DNA of 17,010 nt, taken from assembly GCA_002407925.1 (NCBI GenBank), contig DHPN01000009.1, positions 8,894-25,903 of the forward strand, written 5' to 3'. Below the pieces are notes generated by a model. The model did no database searches. It had not been told where the DNA came from and saw nothing but the letters and a program-made list of their open reading frames with translations. Shown in pieces: positions 1 through 6,375 of this stretch; position 1 is the first letter of the stretch, and each line of letters begins with the position of its first letter. The translations under genes were made by a program, and so were the position numbers. Source of the DNA: Atopobiaceae bacterium UBA5363 (lineage in GTDB: Bacteria > Actinomycetota > Coriobacteriia > Coriobacteriales > Atopobiaceae).

Positions 1-263
1 GCTTGATGAAGTGCGGCATACAGAGCAAATGCCGCATGTCCCTTTGAGAGGACGAAGCGGTCTCGACGATCCCAGTTTGGGTCATCGGCAGACACAGCGA
101 GATGCATGACGTCCAAGTACAGTGCGCAAAGAATTTCAACGGCCGACAGGCAGCCTCCGAGGTGCGCCTTGTGATCGGGGCTGCGGTAGCACAGCTCAAC
201 AATGTCTCTTCTCATGGCTCGAGCGCTGTCTTCAAGCTGTGTCCTTGTAAGATTATGCGACAA
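1..263 (-). CDS. Transketolase, N-terminal (thiamine-diphosphate-binding) subunit, partial
   Basis: The first 87 residues of a leftward gene are visible; the rest lies outside the window. Transketolase moves two-carbon ketol units between sugar phosphates in the non-oxidative pentose phosphate pathway, in the cytoplasm. Visible motifs are HLGGCLSAVEIL (about residues 31-42), the N-terminal signature of thiamine-diphosphate transketolases, and LSKGHAAFALYAAL (about 71-84), whose KGHA holds a conserved cofactor-site histidine. Between them is DPNWDRRDRFV, also typical. The start is inferred as TTG at 263-261 because AGGGAG sits six bases upstream and the protein then begins at the usual distance from HLGG. 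Compact starts of this kind are typical of split transketolases, where a second gene carries the C-terminal half; that cannot be checked here. It is divergent from metG. Confidence 0.88.
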   Translation of the reverse strand, partial: MSHNLTRTQLEDSARAMRRDIVELCYRSPDHKAHLGGCLSAVEILCALYLDVMHLAVSADDPNWDRRDRFVLSKGHAAFALYAALHQ

Positions 264-402
264 GTGGATCTCCCTTAAAACGACTTCCCCTGCCAATAAG
301 AATAGGGCAGTCAATCGCTTCGCATAGTACTCCCAATGAGGTGGCGGTCGTATGGTGGTCCTTTGGAGTATCAGTGTTCAAAGCGTCAAAGGAGGGGGTT
401 GC

Positions 403-428
403 AGCGAAATTGACCTAGCGAAATTGAC
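403..428. repeat. 12-bp tandem repeat AGCGAAATTGAC, two copies
   Basis: AGCGAAATTGAC occurs exactly at 403-414 and again at 417-428, a period of 14 bp. Each copy ends in TTGAC, and the second reads on into TTGACA, a consensus -35 hexamer at 424-429. No good -10 lies 16-18 bp downstream of either copy. The repeats could be a duplicated protein-binding site or a duplicated -35 element for metG; the sequence does not decide. Confidence 0.55.
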
Positions 429-463
429 ATATGCCAATATCACGAAAATTTCATCCTCTGGGC

Positions 464-469
464 TACAAT
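464..469 (+). promoter_or_regulatory. Possible -10 box for metG (TACAAT)
   Basis: TACAAT at 464-469 differs from TATAAT at one position and would start transcription near 476, giving a leader of about 30 nt that contains the AGGAG ribosome site at 494-498. The hexamer 17 bp upstream (441-446, CACGAA) is a poor -35, so the call is weak. Confidence 0.3.
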
Positions 470-505
470 AAGCAAGCTGTGACATCGCGTGGCAGGAGAC
501 TTCCT

Positions 506-2116
506 ATGGCAGACAAGCCGTCTTTCTTTATAACAACACCCATCTACTACGTTAACGCTGCGCCGCATTTAGGCACTGCGTATTGCACAATTTTATGTGA
601 TGTGCAAGCGCGTTATCGTCGTTCGGTAGGTTATGATGTCAAGTTTCTCACAGGCCTCGACGAGCATGGCGAGAAAGTCGAGCAGGCGGCGGCTGAGCAT
701 GACATGACGCCACAGCAGTGGTGTGACTCCCTGGCGCCAGCCTTTACTGACATTTGGCATACGCTAGAGATCTCTAACGATGATTTTATTCGTACGACGG
801 AGCCACGTCAGACGAAAGCCGTGCAGTATCTCTGGGAGCGCATGAGAGAAAGCGGCTATCTCTATAAGGGTAGCTATGACGGCTGGTATTGCGTGCCAGA
901 GGAAACGTATTTCACGGAGACGCAAGTTCGTCATGCGGATGAAGAGCGCCACAGCGAAGGCCAGCACCTTTGCCCTGATTGCGGCAGGCCCCTCGAGCGC
1001 GTGCAGGAAGAGTCCTGGTTCTTCAAGCTCTCTGCGTTCCAAGACCGCCTTCTGGCTTTTTATGATGAACATCCTGATTTTGTAATGCCGAGCTTTCGCA
1101 TGAATGAAGTGCGCTCATTTGTCGCGGGGGGGCTGCAAGACCTGTCAGTCTCGCGGACAAGCTTCGACTGGGGGATTCGTGTTCCATTTGATACGAAGCA
1201 CGTCACCTACGTATGGTTCGATGCGTTGCTGAACTATATGACAGCGGTCGGCTATGGGCAGGGCACCCCTGAAGCGGCAGCAGAGTTCGCTCGTCGCTGG
1301 CCTGCCCAGTATCATGTCGTAGGCAAGGACATCATTCGCTTCCACTGTGTCATCTGGCCTGCGATGCTCATGGCCATAAACGAGGCCATCCCAGAGCATG
1401 TCTTCGCGCATGGCTTTTTGATGGTGCGCAATGAAGAGACAGGCCAAGGCGAGAAGATGAGCAAGTCGCGTGGCAACGCCATCGCTCCATCTGATGTCAT
1501 TAACCTCCTTGGCGTTGAGGGGTATCGCTACTACTTCATGCGAGATGTAAAGCCTGGCGAGGATGGGGCGATCTCCTTTGCTCGCATGGAGCAGGTCTAT
1601 AACGCCGACCTTGCCAACAGCTGGGGCAACCTTGTCTCGCGCGCCCTTAACATGTCTGATAAGTACTTTGATGGCAAGACACCTGAGATGGTCGCCGGCT
1701 GGCCCGAGCTTGCAAGCCCGTTGCGCGACGTGGCAGACGGGATCTTCGATCGCTATGCCTCCCATATGGACAAGATGGAATACCCGGAGGCCTTAGCAGA
1801 GGTCATGTCCCTTGTTACCACTGCCAACCATTACATCGAGGACACAAAACCATGGGCACTTGCGAAGGACTTCACGCGCGCTGGGGAGCTTGCCTATGTG
1901 ATCGGCGGTCTGCTTGAGGCCATCCGCATCTCTGCGCATCTCTTCATGCCTTTCATGCCGGTAACGTCAGTGGAGGTTTTGCGTCGCCTGTCGCTGAGCG
2001 AGGAGATTGGCTCAGATGATCTCCGCTCTGCCTGCAAGTGGGGGCAGATCTCAAGCGGTCTGGCAGTAACGAAGGGCGATGCTCTCTTCCCTCGTCTCTC
2101 AACGAACAAGAGCTAG
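506..2116 (+). CDS. metG: Methionyl-tRNA synthetase
   Basis: This class I synthetase joins methionine to tRNA-Met in the cytoplasm, and the product has 536 residues. Visible motifs are the HIGH-type signature HLGT (21-24) within PIYYVNAAPHLGTAY, the KMSKS loop (317-321), VWFDALLNYM and VGKDIIRFH of the catalytic core, and an alpha-helical anticodon-binding domain with SWGNLVSRALNM and the downstream DTKPWALAKD. The protein ends soon after the anticodon domain, so it lacks the C-terminal dimerisation domain of longer MetG proteins. Its connective insertion keeps one CxxC (CPDC, 156-159), but the other knuckle reads CVPEE (from 129), so a full four-cysteine zinc site is absent. ATG 506 was chosen over an upstream in-frame ATG at 431 because AGGAG (494-498) precedes it at seven bases and MADKPSFFITTPIYYVN is the usual family start. 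It is the first gene of a cluster with ksgA and tatD. Confidence 0.97.
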   Translation: MADKPSFFITTPIYYVNAAPHLGTAYCTILCDVQARYRRSVGYDVKFLTGLDEHGEKVEQAAAEHDMTPQQWCDSLAPAFTDIWHTLEISNDDFIRTTEPRQTKAVQYLWERMRESGYLYKGSYDGWYCVPEETYFTETQVRHADEERHSEGQHLCPDCGRPLERVQEESWFFKLSAFQDRLLAFYDEHPDFVMPSFRMNEVRSFVAGGLQDLSVSRTSFDWGIRVPFDTKHVTYVWFDALLNYMTAVGYGQGTPEAAAEFARRWPAQYHVVGKDIIRFHCVIWPAMLMAINEAIPEHVFAHGFLMVRNEETGQGEKMSKSRGNAIAPSDVINLLGVEGYRYYFMRDVKPGEDGAISFARMEQVYNADLANSWGNLVSRALNMSDKYFDGKTPEMVAGWPELASPLRDVADGIFDRYASHMDKMEYPEALAEVMSLVTTANHYIEDTKPWALAKDFTRAGELAYVIGGLLEAIRISAHLFMPFMPVTSVEVLRRLSLSEEIGSDDLRSACKWGQISSGLAVTKGDALFPRLSTNKS

Positions 2117-2123
2117 CATATCC

Positions 2124-2987
2124 ATGGTCGCTTCTTGGCTTGCTAACCCGCAAGCGACGCGCTCGGTTCTTAAGCGCTATCACCAGAGTTGCAAGCATCG
2201 CCTCGGGCAGAATTTCCTTGTCAACGATGCCGTGATCAAGCGCATCTTGGAGTTCGCAGACCTTCAGCCTGATGATGTCGTGCTCGAGGTCGGGCCAGGC
2301 ATCGGCACGCTTTCGGTGGCTCTTCTTCCGCGTATCTCCCGTCTTGTCGCAATTGAGGCAGACAGCAGTCTCAAACCCATCCTTACGGAGAACTGCAAGG
2401 GCTTCTCAGACCGTCTGACCTTCATCTGGGGAGACGCTATCAAGCTTTTGTGCGATGCGCGATGCGCCCCCACGTTGGAAAAACCCACAAAGTTCGTTTC
2501 GAACCTTCCCTATCAAATAGCTGCCTCGATCATTTTGAAAGCACTTGAGGAGATGCCGGAAATGCAGCGCTTCGTCGTTATGGTGCAGGCGGAGGTCGCT
2601 GATCGCATCCAAGCACACCCAGCAACGAAGGCCTATGGCGCCTATACAGCAAAGCTTGCCCTGTGGGGTTGTGTGAGCGGAAGATTTGAGGTTCCGGCAA
2701 GCTGCTTCTTGCCCGCCCCCCATGTGCAAAGCGCTGTCGTGCGCATTGAGCGCCTGCAGGACAAAAGCTTAGATGAGGCGCAAAAAGAAGCGACATGTGC
2801 GGTGATAGACGCTGCCTTCGCCCAGAGGCGCAAAACGATTAAGAATTCCATGTCCGCCTGTGGATACAGTCCCGAACGCCTTGAGGATGCACTGAGAGCC
2901 TGCGACATTGATGCCAAGAGACGCGCAGAGACGCTGACGACCGTCGAATTCATACAGTTGGCGAGGGCACTGAAATGGCAAGCTTAA
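2124..2987 (+). CDS. rsmA: 16S rRNA (adenine1518-N6/adenine1519-N6)-dimethyltransferase
   Basis: KsgA/RsmA dimethylates two adjacent adenines in the 3' terminal helix of 16S rRNA, using S-adenosylmethionine, late in 30S assembly. The product has 287 residues, near the usual length. Motifs are LGQNFLVND (27-35, start of the family core), the SAM-binding motif I EVGPGIGT (55-62), the acidic IEAD strand (77-80), and the catalytic motif IV NLPY (127-130), preceded by SN as in adenine-N6 methylases. The C-terminal part has VQSAVVRIE and FAQRRKTIKNS, typical of KsgA rather than Erm. ATG 2124 was chosen because family members start with a SWLANPxAT-like segment. ATG 2079 is in frame but would overlap metG by 38 bases. 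The ribosome site is weak, so translation may depend on coupling to metG, whose stop is seven bases upstream. The 3' end overlaps tatD by 13 bases. Confidence 0.96.
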   Translation: MVASWLANPQATRSVLKRYHQSCKHRLGQNFLVNDAVIKRILEFADLQPDDVVLEVGPGIGTLSVALLPRISRLVAIEADSSLKPILTENCKGFSDRLTFIWGDAIKLLCDARCAPTLEKPTKFVSNLPYQIAASIILKALEEMPEMQRFVVMVQAEVADRIQAHPATKAYGAYTAKLALWGCVSGRFEVPASCFLPAPHVQSAVVRIERLQDKSLDEAQKEATCAVIDAAFAQRRKTIKNSMSACGYSPERLEDALRACDIDAKRRAETLTTVEFIQLARALKWQA

Positions 2988-3994
2988 ACGAGTTGGTCTC
3001 AGAGGACGGATACCTCTTCCACACCAAGAAGGGCAAGCCTGTCGAAGCTCCCCAGGCGCTTGCCCCGCTCGTTGACACGCACTGTCATCTGACCTGTCTT
3101 TCTACGTACGACGCTGCGTCTGCCCTCGTCCGTGCAACCCTTGCTGGCGTCAGCCTGGTGATCGTTCCGGTAGATCCCGTCGAAGACTTCGCGGGCGGGT
3201 CCTCAGCTTCTGTGGCGTCGGATGTCCCTGCTTTTTTCACCTGGTTTGAAGGTCAGGTTGCGACCGGCCAAGAGATGCTGGGCAAATGGCGGCGAAGCGC
3301 ATCCCTTTGCCCGCACAAGGGCACATCAATGCCAGATCGCATCGCAGACGTGCGAATTGTGGCAGGCGTGCACCCCTATGGAGCTAGACGCTTCCTACAT
3401 GAGGAAATCGTGCGCAGGCGCATGGAAGCGCTGCTAGAGAGTTCCTTTTGTGTGGGCGTGGGTGAGATCGGCCTTGACTTTGGTCCCTACAACAGCGTCG
3501 ACGGCCAGGAGCAACTTGCCTGCTTCCGCTCTCAGCTCTCGCTTGCCTGCGAGCGCGACCTGCCGGTTGAGCTTCACATACGGGATGCGAAAGATGACGA
3601 GGGCGCCCAGGCGCATCGTCAGGCTCTGCAGCTCCTGAGAGAAGTCGGCATGCCGCCATCAGGCTGCGACCTGCACTGCTTTACGAGCGGCCCTGAGGTC
3701 ATGCATCCTTTTGTCGAACTTGGCTGCCATATTGCCTTTGGGGGTGCGGCGAGCTTCAAGCGCTCTGACGGCATTCGCGACGCCGTCGCCGCCTGTCCGT
3801 CCAATCTGCTGCTTTGTGAAACTGACAGCCCTTACATGGCGCCGGTGCCATTGCGCGGCCAAGAGTGCGAGCCAGCGATGGTCGCATTCTCAGCTGCGCT
3901 CATAGCTGATGTTCGCGAGGAGGCGGGCGTGGCCCTGCGCCGAGACAGCTACCGAAGCCTTTGGGACAACGCGCGCTCCTTCTTTCGTGTGTGA
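2975..3994 (+). CDS. tatD: TatD family metal-dependent hydrolase (putative DNase)
   Basis: This is an amidohydrolase-fold TIM barrel of the TatD family; characterised members are Mg-dependent DNases, and the cellular substrate here is unknown. The metal ligands are all visible: HxH in DTHCHL (H36, H38), the glutamate in GEIGLDFG (E165), H201 in ELHIRDA, H234 in LHCFTSG, and the catalytic aspartate in CETDSPYMAP (D284). At 339 residues it is longer than the usual 255-270. The extra length is an N-terminal leader of about 30 residues before DTHCHL and an insert at about 70-125 between the second strand and the GVHPYG motif. GAGGG at 2963-2967 is a good ribosome site seven bases before the ATG, and the start lies inside ksgA, so the two are translationally linked. 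TatD genes commonly neighbour metG and ksgA in Gram-positive bacteria; the RNase M5 gene often found with them is absent. Confidence 0.93.
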   Translation: MASLNELVSEDGYLFHTKKGKPVEAPQALAPLVDTHCHLTCLSTYDAASALVRATLAGVSLVIVPVDPVEDFAGGSSASVASDVPAFFTWFEGQVATGQEMLGKWRRSASLCPHKGTSMPDRIADVRIVAGVHPYGARRFLHEEIVRRRMEALLESSFCVGVGEIGLDFGPYNSVDGQEQLACFRSQLSLACERDLPVELHIRDAKDDEGAQAHRQALQLLREVGMPPSGCDLHCFTSGPEVMHPFVELGCHIAFGGAASFKRSDGIRDAVAACPSNLLLCETDSPYMAPVPLRGQECEPAMVAFSAALIADVREEAGVALRRDSYRSLWDNARSFFRV

Positions 3995-4035
3995 GGCCTT
4001 GTTTCTGACACCGCCAGCCGAGTTTGAGCCTCACA
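3990..4035. repeat. Inverted repeat TGTGAGGC / GCCTCACA after tatD
   Basis: TGTGAGGC at 3990-3997 and its exact complement at 4028-4035 flank a 30-base spacer. The left arm includes the tatD stop codon. No T-run follows, so it is not a standard intrinsic terminator. A protein-binding dyad or a long-range RNA stem in the tatD-comFC gap is possible. Confidence 0.4.
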
Positions 4036-4056
4036 TCGTTGGATGAGGGAATAAGA

Positions 4057-4062
4057 TATAAC
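4057..4062 (+). promoter_or_regulatory. Possible -10 box for comFC (TATAAC)
   Basis: TATAAC at 4057-4062 would start transcription near 4069. That is too close to ATG 4073 for a normal leader but suits a TTG start at 4103 with its GGAGG ribosome site. No good -35 is present at 16-18 bp. Confidence 0.3.
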
Positions 4063-4102
4063 GGTCCTTCCCATGCGGACGCAGCGGGGGGAGGGCCGTG
4101 CC

Positions 4103-4882
4103 TTGAGAAGACGAGCAAGCCGGGGCTTGCTGTCCTCGTCAGCTGATTTTGCTGAGCTCATGTGGCCTACGCGTTGCGTCTGTTGCAACATGCCGGGAGA
4201 GCTGCTGTGTGATGCCTGCCGTGACAGCCTGCCATGGATAGAGCAGCGTTGGGCTTGCCCTGCCTGTGGCGCGCCCCATGGGTGGCTTACCTGCACAGGC
4301 TGCGGCGCTGACGCAGTACATGCGAGCGTCGTTGGCGGGATGGAGGCGAGTGCTTGGGAATGCCGAGCGGTTGTCTGCGCCTTGGAGTTCGCGGGACCGG
4401 CGGCTTTGATGGCGACAACGCTCAAAGATGCCCACGAGCTGCGACTTGCTTCTGTTTTGGCAGCAGCGATGGCGACTGCCCTTGACGAGGCGTCAAGTTG
4501 GCCGGCGCTTGACGGCGAGGCACGATTTGATCGTGCCGCAGTTGATGCAATCTGCTTTGTGCCTGCCACGCCTGCCGCCTACAATCGCCGCGGCTTTGAT
4601 CATATGGAGCTCGTCGCTCATGCGCTTGCGAACTTGTTGGACTTGCCCTTGGCGGACGTTCTCATACGGTGTGCATCAAAAGATCAGCGCAACCTTGGCA
4701 AGCAAAGCAGAGCGGAGAATCTTCGAGGAACCGTTCGCGTGATCGACGATGTCAGCGATGCGCGCTTGCTGCTCGTCGATGATGTCATTACGACGGGAGC
4801 CTCTGTGCGAGAGGCGACTCGCAGCCTCCTTAGCCGCGGCGCGCGCTCTGCCACCGCCTGCTGCCTAGCCAGGGTCTGGTGA
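4103..4882 (+). CDS. comFC: ComFC-like phosphoribosyltransferase-fold protein
   Basis: ComFC/GntX proteins have an N-terminal zinc-finger region and a C-terminal type I phosphoribosyltransferase fold; ComFC is needed for DNA uptake in competent bacteria and its reaction is unsettled. With the chosen start the product has 259 residues. The cysteine region runs from about 24 to 67: CVCC, CDAC, CPAC and CTGC. The PRPP-binding loop is VDDVITTGAS (about 225-234), followed by the usual LLSRGARSATAC ending. A conserved YNRRGFDHMELVA segment (ComF signature RGFNQ-like) lies mid-protein. TTG 4103 is preferred because GGAGG lies at 4090-4094 with ideal spacing. ATG 4073 is an alternative, ten codons longer, but has no ribosome site. 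No other competence gene is in the window. The gene directly precedes the structured RNA at 4942-5208. Confidence 0.88.
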   Translation: MRRRASRGLLSSSADFAELMWPTRCVCCNMPGELLCDACRDSLPWIEQRWACPACGAPHGWLTCTGCGADAVHASVVGGMEASAWECRAVVCALEFAGPAALMATTLKDAHELRLASVLAAAMATALDEASSWPALDGEARFDRAAVDAICFVPATPAAYNRRGFDHMELVAHALANLLDLPLADVLIRCASKDQRNLGKQSRAENLRGTVRVIDDVSDARLLLVDDVITTGASVREATRSLLSRGARSATACCLARVW

Positions 4883-4926
4883 TCTGATGGCACTCGTGAG
4901 CATTAGTCTGGGCAAAGCGCGGCTGC

Positions 4927-4935
4927 TGGTATACT
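4927..4935 (+). promoter_or_regulatory. Extended -10 promoter of the structured RNA (TGGTATACT)
   Basis: TGGTATACT is an extended -10 element: TG, one base, then TATACT at 4930-4935. The usual seven-base distance puts the transcript start at G4942, which is also the first base of the 10-bp helix that closes the predicted RNA. No consensus -35 is seen at 16-18 bp, which extended -10 promoters tolerate. Confidence 0.55.
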
Positions 4936-4941
4936 GTGAAA

Positions 4942-5208
4942 GTCTTTCCAGGTCTGTGGTTGCGGGTGCTCCAAGCGCATTGAGGCATCCTAGTCCATGG
5001 CAGACGAGGTCAAAAGGATCCACGTAAGTTTGGGCGTGTGCGCTCAAGCGAGCATGGCTCGTCCTAGATGTAAGTCGTGCCGTCCGCTACCAAAAAGAGG
5101 CATCCGGCCTCACGGACGAGAGGACTGTCAGTGACGAATGCCGAGGCATCCGAAGCGAACGTCCCAGTACGCAAGTGTGGGGTCAAATACCAGGTCAGCT
5201 GGGAAGAC
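4942..5208 (+). ncRNA. Structured noncoding RNA between comFC and hpf, possible raiA-motif class
   Basis: About 267 nt fold into a closed multi-branched structure by hand pairing. The closing helix pairs 4942-4951 with 5199-5208 (10 bp, one G-U). Arm 1 pairs 4952-4956 with 5001-5005, 4957-4959 with 4995-4997, and 4964-4970 with 4984-4990 (two G-U). Arm 2 is a hairpin, 5049-5053 with 5057-5061. Arm 3 pairs 5081-5086 with 5113-5118 and encloses the hairpin 5097-5101/5107-5111. Arm 4 pairs 5124-5127 with 5165-5168, 5133-5136 with 5160-5163, and 5138-5141 with 5146-5149. An extended -10 box lies seven bases upstream of the first base. There is no credible protein in either strand. The closing helix ends 33 bases before the lipoprotein ATG, without a terminator, so the RNA may be processed from, or read into, that message. 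Published raiA-motif RNAs are large structured RNAs found near raiA/hpf in Firmicutes and Actinobacteria. I could not compare with their consensus, so the class is inferred from context. Confidence 0.66.
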
Positions 5209-5241
5209 ATGTGATAGGTTGGCGTGGTGAGGGGATTTCCA

Positions 5242-6255
5242 ATGAGGCAGGGCTCTGGGCGACGTGCAGCGACGGCATTACTGACGGTGGCGGTGTCCAT
5301 CGGTCTTACGGGATGTAGCTTTCCCACTTTTTCAGACTTTTCTCTTGCGCTTGATGTGCCCTCCGTCTCTGAGGGGCTCGACTCGCTCGCGACAGGAGGC
5401 ACCGCGCAGCTGAGCTCTCCGACAATCCGCCAAGAGAGATACTTGACCGTAGGCATAGACACCAATGCGAACACAGCTCCTCTGTATATGGAAGACTCCT
5501 CCGGGAAGGTCTTTGGGATCGACGTGGACCTTGCGTCGGCCCTTGCCGATGAGCTCGGCCTCAAGGTGCGCTTCGTCTCAGTGGACGATGTCGACAGCGC
5601 TACAGCCAGTACCGTTGATATTGTTATGGGAGTTCCTTCCGAAGATCTAAGCGGCTCGACGGTAGTCGGCTCCTATGCTGAGTCTGCCTCGGCGTTTTTC
5701 TATAAAGGGTCGACTGGAGTCGTCTCCTCTTCTGATCTGAACGGCAAGACGGTTGGCGTCCAGAGTGGCTCTGTATCGGAGCAAAAGCTTAACAAGACGA
5801 CGTTGGGCATGAGCCGCCAGACATTCGAGGACCTCAATGACGCCTTTGAGGCCTTGGAGTCTGGCTCCATAGATTACGTTTTATGCGATGCCTATGCCGG
5901 TGCCTACGTTGCCAGCTCATATGATGACATTGGGTTCGCCGGGTCGCTTAATGACCCCAGTTCGTATGGGATAGCTATTGCTGCGTCCAATACCGCTTTA
6001 AAGCAGAGTGTACAGCAGGCTCTTGAGAACGTGGAAGGTAATGGGGTCTACGATGCGATTCGTACACGTTGGGTTGGCAGCCTGCCCACCCTGACGAGCT
6101 CTCAGCAGATCTCAGACATTCCGACGGCAGACGCAGACTCATCTTCTACAGACTCAGATCTTTCTGATGCTTCAGAAGATATATCTACTGAAACTTCTGA
6201 GGTAGATAATGCAAAGGATGGCTCTACGGCGGGATCCAATGCTGTCATCTTGTGA
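5242..6255 (+). CDS. Amino-acid-type ABC transporter substrate-binding lipoprotein (SBP family 3), orphan
   Basis: This is a secreted, membrane-anchored solute receptor of 337 residues. The signal peptide has an RR-containing start, a hydrophobic stretch at about 10-23 and the lipobox GLTGC, with C25 as the lipidated residue. The family 3 domain runs from about 68 to 282: LTVGIDTN, the FGIDVDLASALADELG signature (91-106), the hinge segment LNGKTVGVQSGS (167-178) and SGSIDYVLCDA (207-217). Residues 290-337 form a Ser/Thr/Asp/Glu-rich, probably disordered tail. ATG 5242 was chosen over an in-frame GTG at 5224 because GAGGGG at 5229-5234 is seven bases before it and the signal peptide then has a normal length. 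No permease or ATPase gene is adjacent, so it may serve a transporter encoded elsewhere or act as a sensor. The ligand cannot be told; polar amino acids are common for the family. Confidence 0.9.
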   Translation: MRQGSGRRAATALLTVAVSIGLTGCSFPTFSDFSLALDVPSVSEGLDSLATGGTAQLSSPTIRQERYLTVGIDTNANTAPLYMEDSSGKVFGIDVDLASALADELGLKVRFVSVDDVDSATASTVDIVMGVPSEDLSGSTVVGSYAESASAFFYKGSTGVVSSSDLNGKTVGVQSGSVSEQKLNKTTLGMSRQTFEDLNDAFEALESGSIDYVLCDAYAGAYVASSYDDIGFAGSLNDPSSYGIAIAASNTALKQSVQQALENVEGNGVYDAIRTRWVGSLPTLTSSQQISDIPTADADSSSTDSDLSDASEDISTETSEVDNAKDGSTAGSNAVIL

Positions 6256-6258
6256 AGG

Positions 6259-6290
6259 GCCTTTCGGCGAGCCTAGCGTGAGGCAAAGGC
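6259..6290 (+). other. Stem-loop after the lipoprotein gene
   Basis: GCCTTT at 6259-6264 pairs with AAAGGC at 6285-6290, and within it GCCT at 6271-6274 pairs with AGGC at 6281-6284, leaving a six-base bulge on the 5' side. It starts three bases after the stop codon. No T-run follows, so it is at best a weak or factor-assisted terminator, or a 3'-end stabiliser. Confidence 0.4.
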
Positions 6291-6375
6291 TCAATTGGGT
6301 ATCTATTGGGGCAAGGAGGGGAGCGCAATCGAACGTCTTTCTTCTGCTGTGTTCATATAAGACAAGGAGGCACTG

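Larger units (their letters stand above)
264..505. other. Divergent intergenic region between transketolase and metG
   Basis: About 240 bases without a convincing gene. It must hold promoters for both divergent genes. It contains a 12-bp tandem repeat at 403-428 and a possible rightward -10 box at 464-469. TCCTTTG at 359-365 can pair with CAAAGGA at 387-393 across a 21-base loop. No clear -35/-10 pair for the leftward gene was found. A short in-frame extension of metG from ATG 431 exists but lacks a ribosome site and conserved sequence, so it is treated as untranslated. Confidence 0.6.

Noticed and set aside
1145..1765. 206-codon minus-strand frame inside metG
   Set aside because: It is the antisense shadow of a clearly coding gene with all MetG motifs.
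3949..4569. 206-codon minus-strand frame across tatD end and comFC
   Set aside because: It is Ser/Ala-rich shadow coding opposite ComFC motifs.
4865..5047. 60-codon minus-strand frame after comFC
   Set aside because: It has no domain or conserved-looking sequence and overlaps the 3' end of comFC and the structured RNA.
5186..5208. Resemblance of TACCAGGTCAG to the signal recognition particle RNA apical segment
   Set aside because: The match stops after about 11 bases; the GGAAGGAAGCAGCC part that must follow is absent, and the segment lies in the closing helix of the RNA called here.
4942..5208. Known riboswitch, T-box, tmRNA, RNase P RNA or 6S RNA
   Set aside because: I looked for the T-box GGTGG element, the RNase P GAGGAAAGTCC core, the tmRNA ends and common riboswitch cores and found none.
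5064..5564. Open frame of 166 codons on the minus strand across the RNA region and lipoprotein start
   Set aside because: It is antisense to the lipoprotein signal peptide and RNA helices, has low-complexity Ser/Arg/Pro composition and no recognisable domain.
6356..6361. TATAAG as a -10 box for hpf
   Set aside because: The implied start would fall inside the AGGAGG ribosome site, leaving no usable leader.
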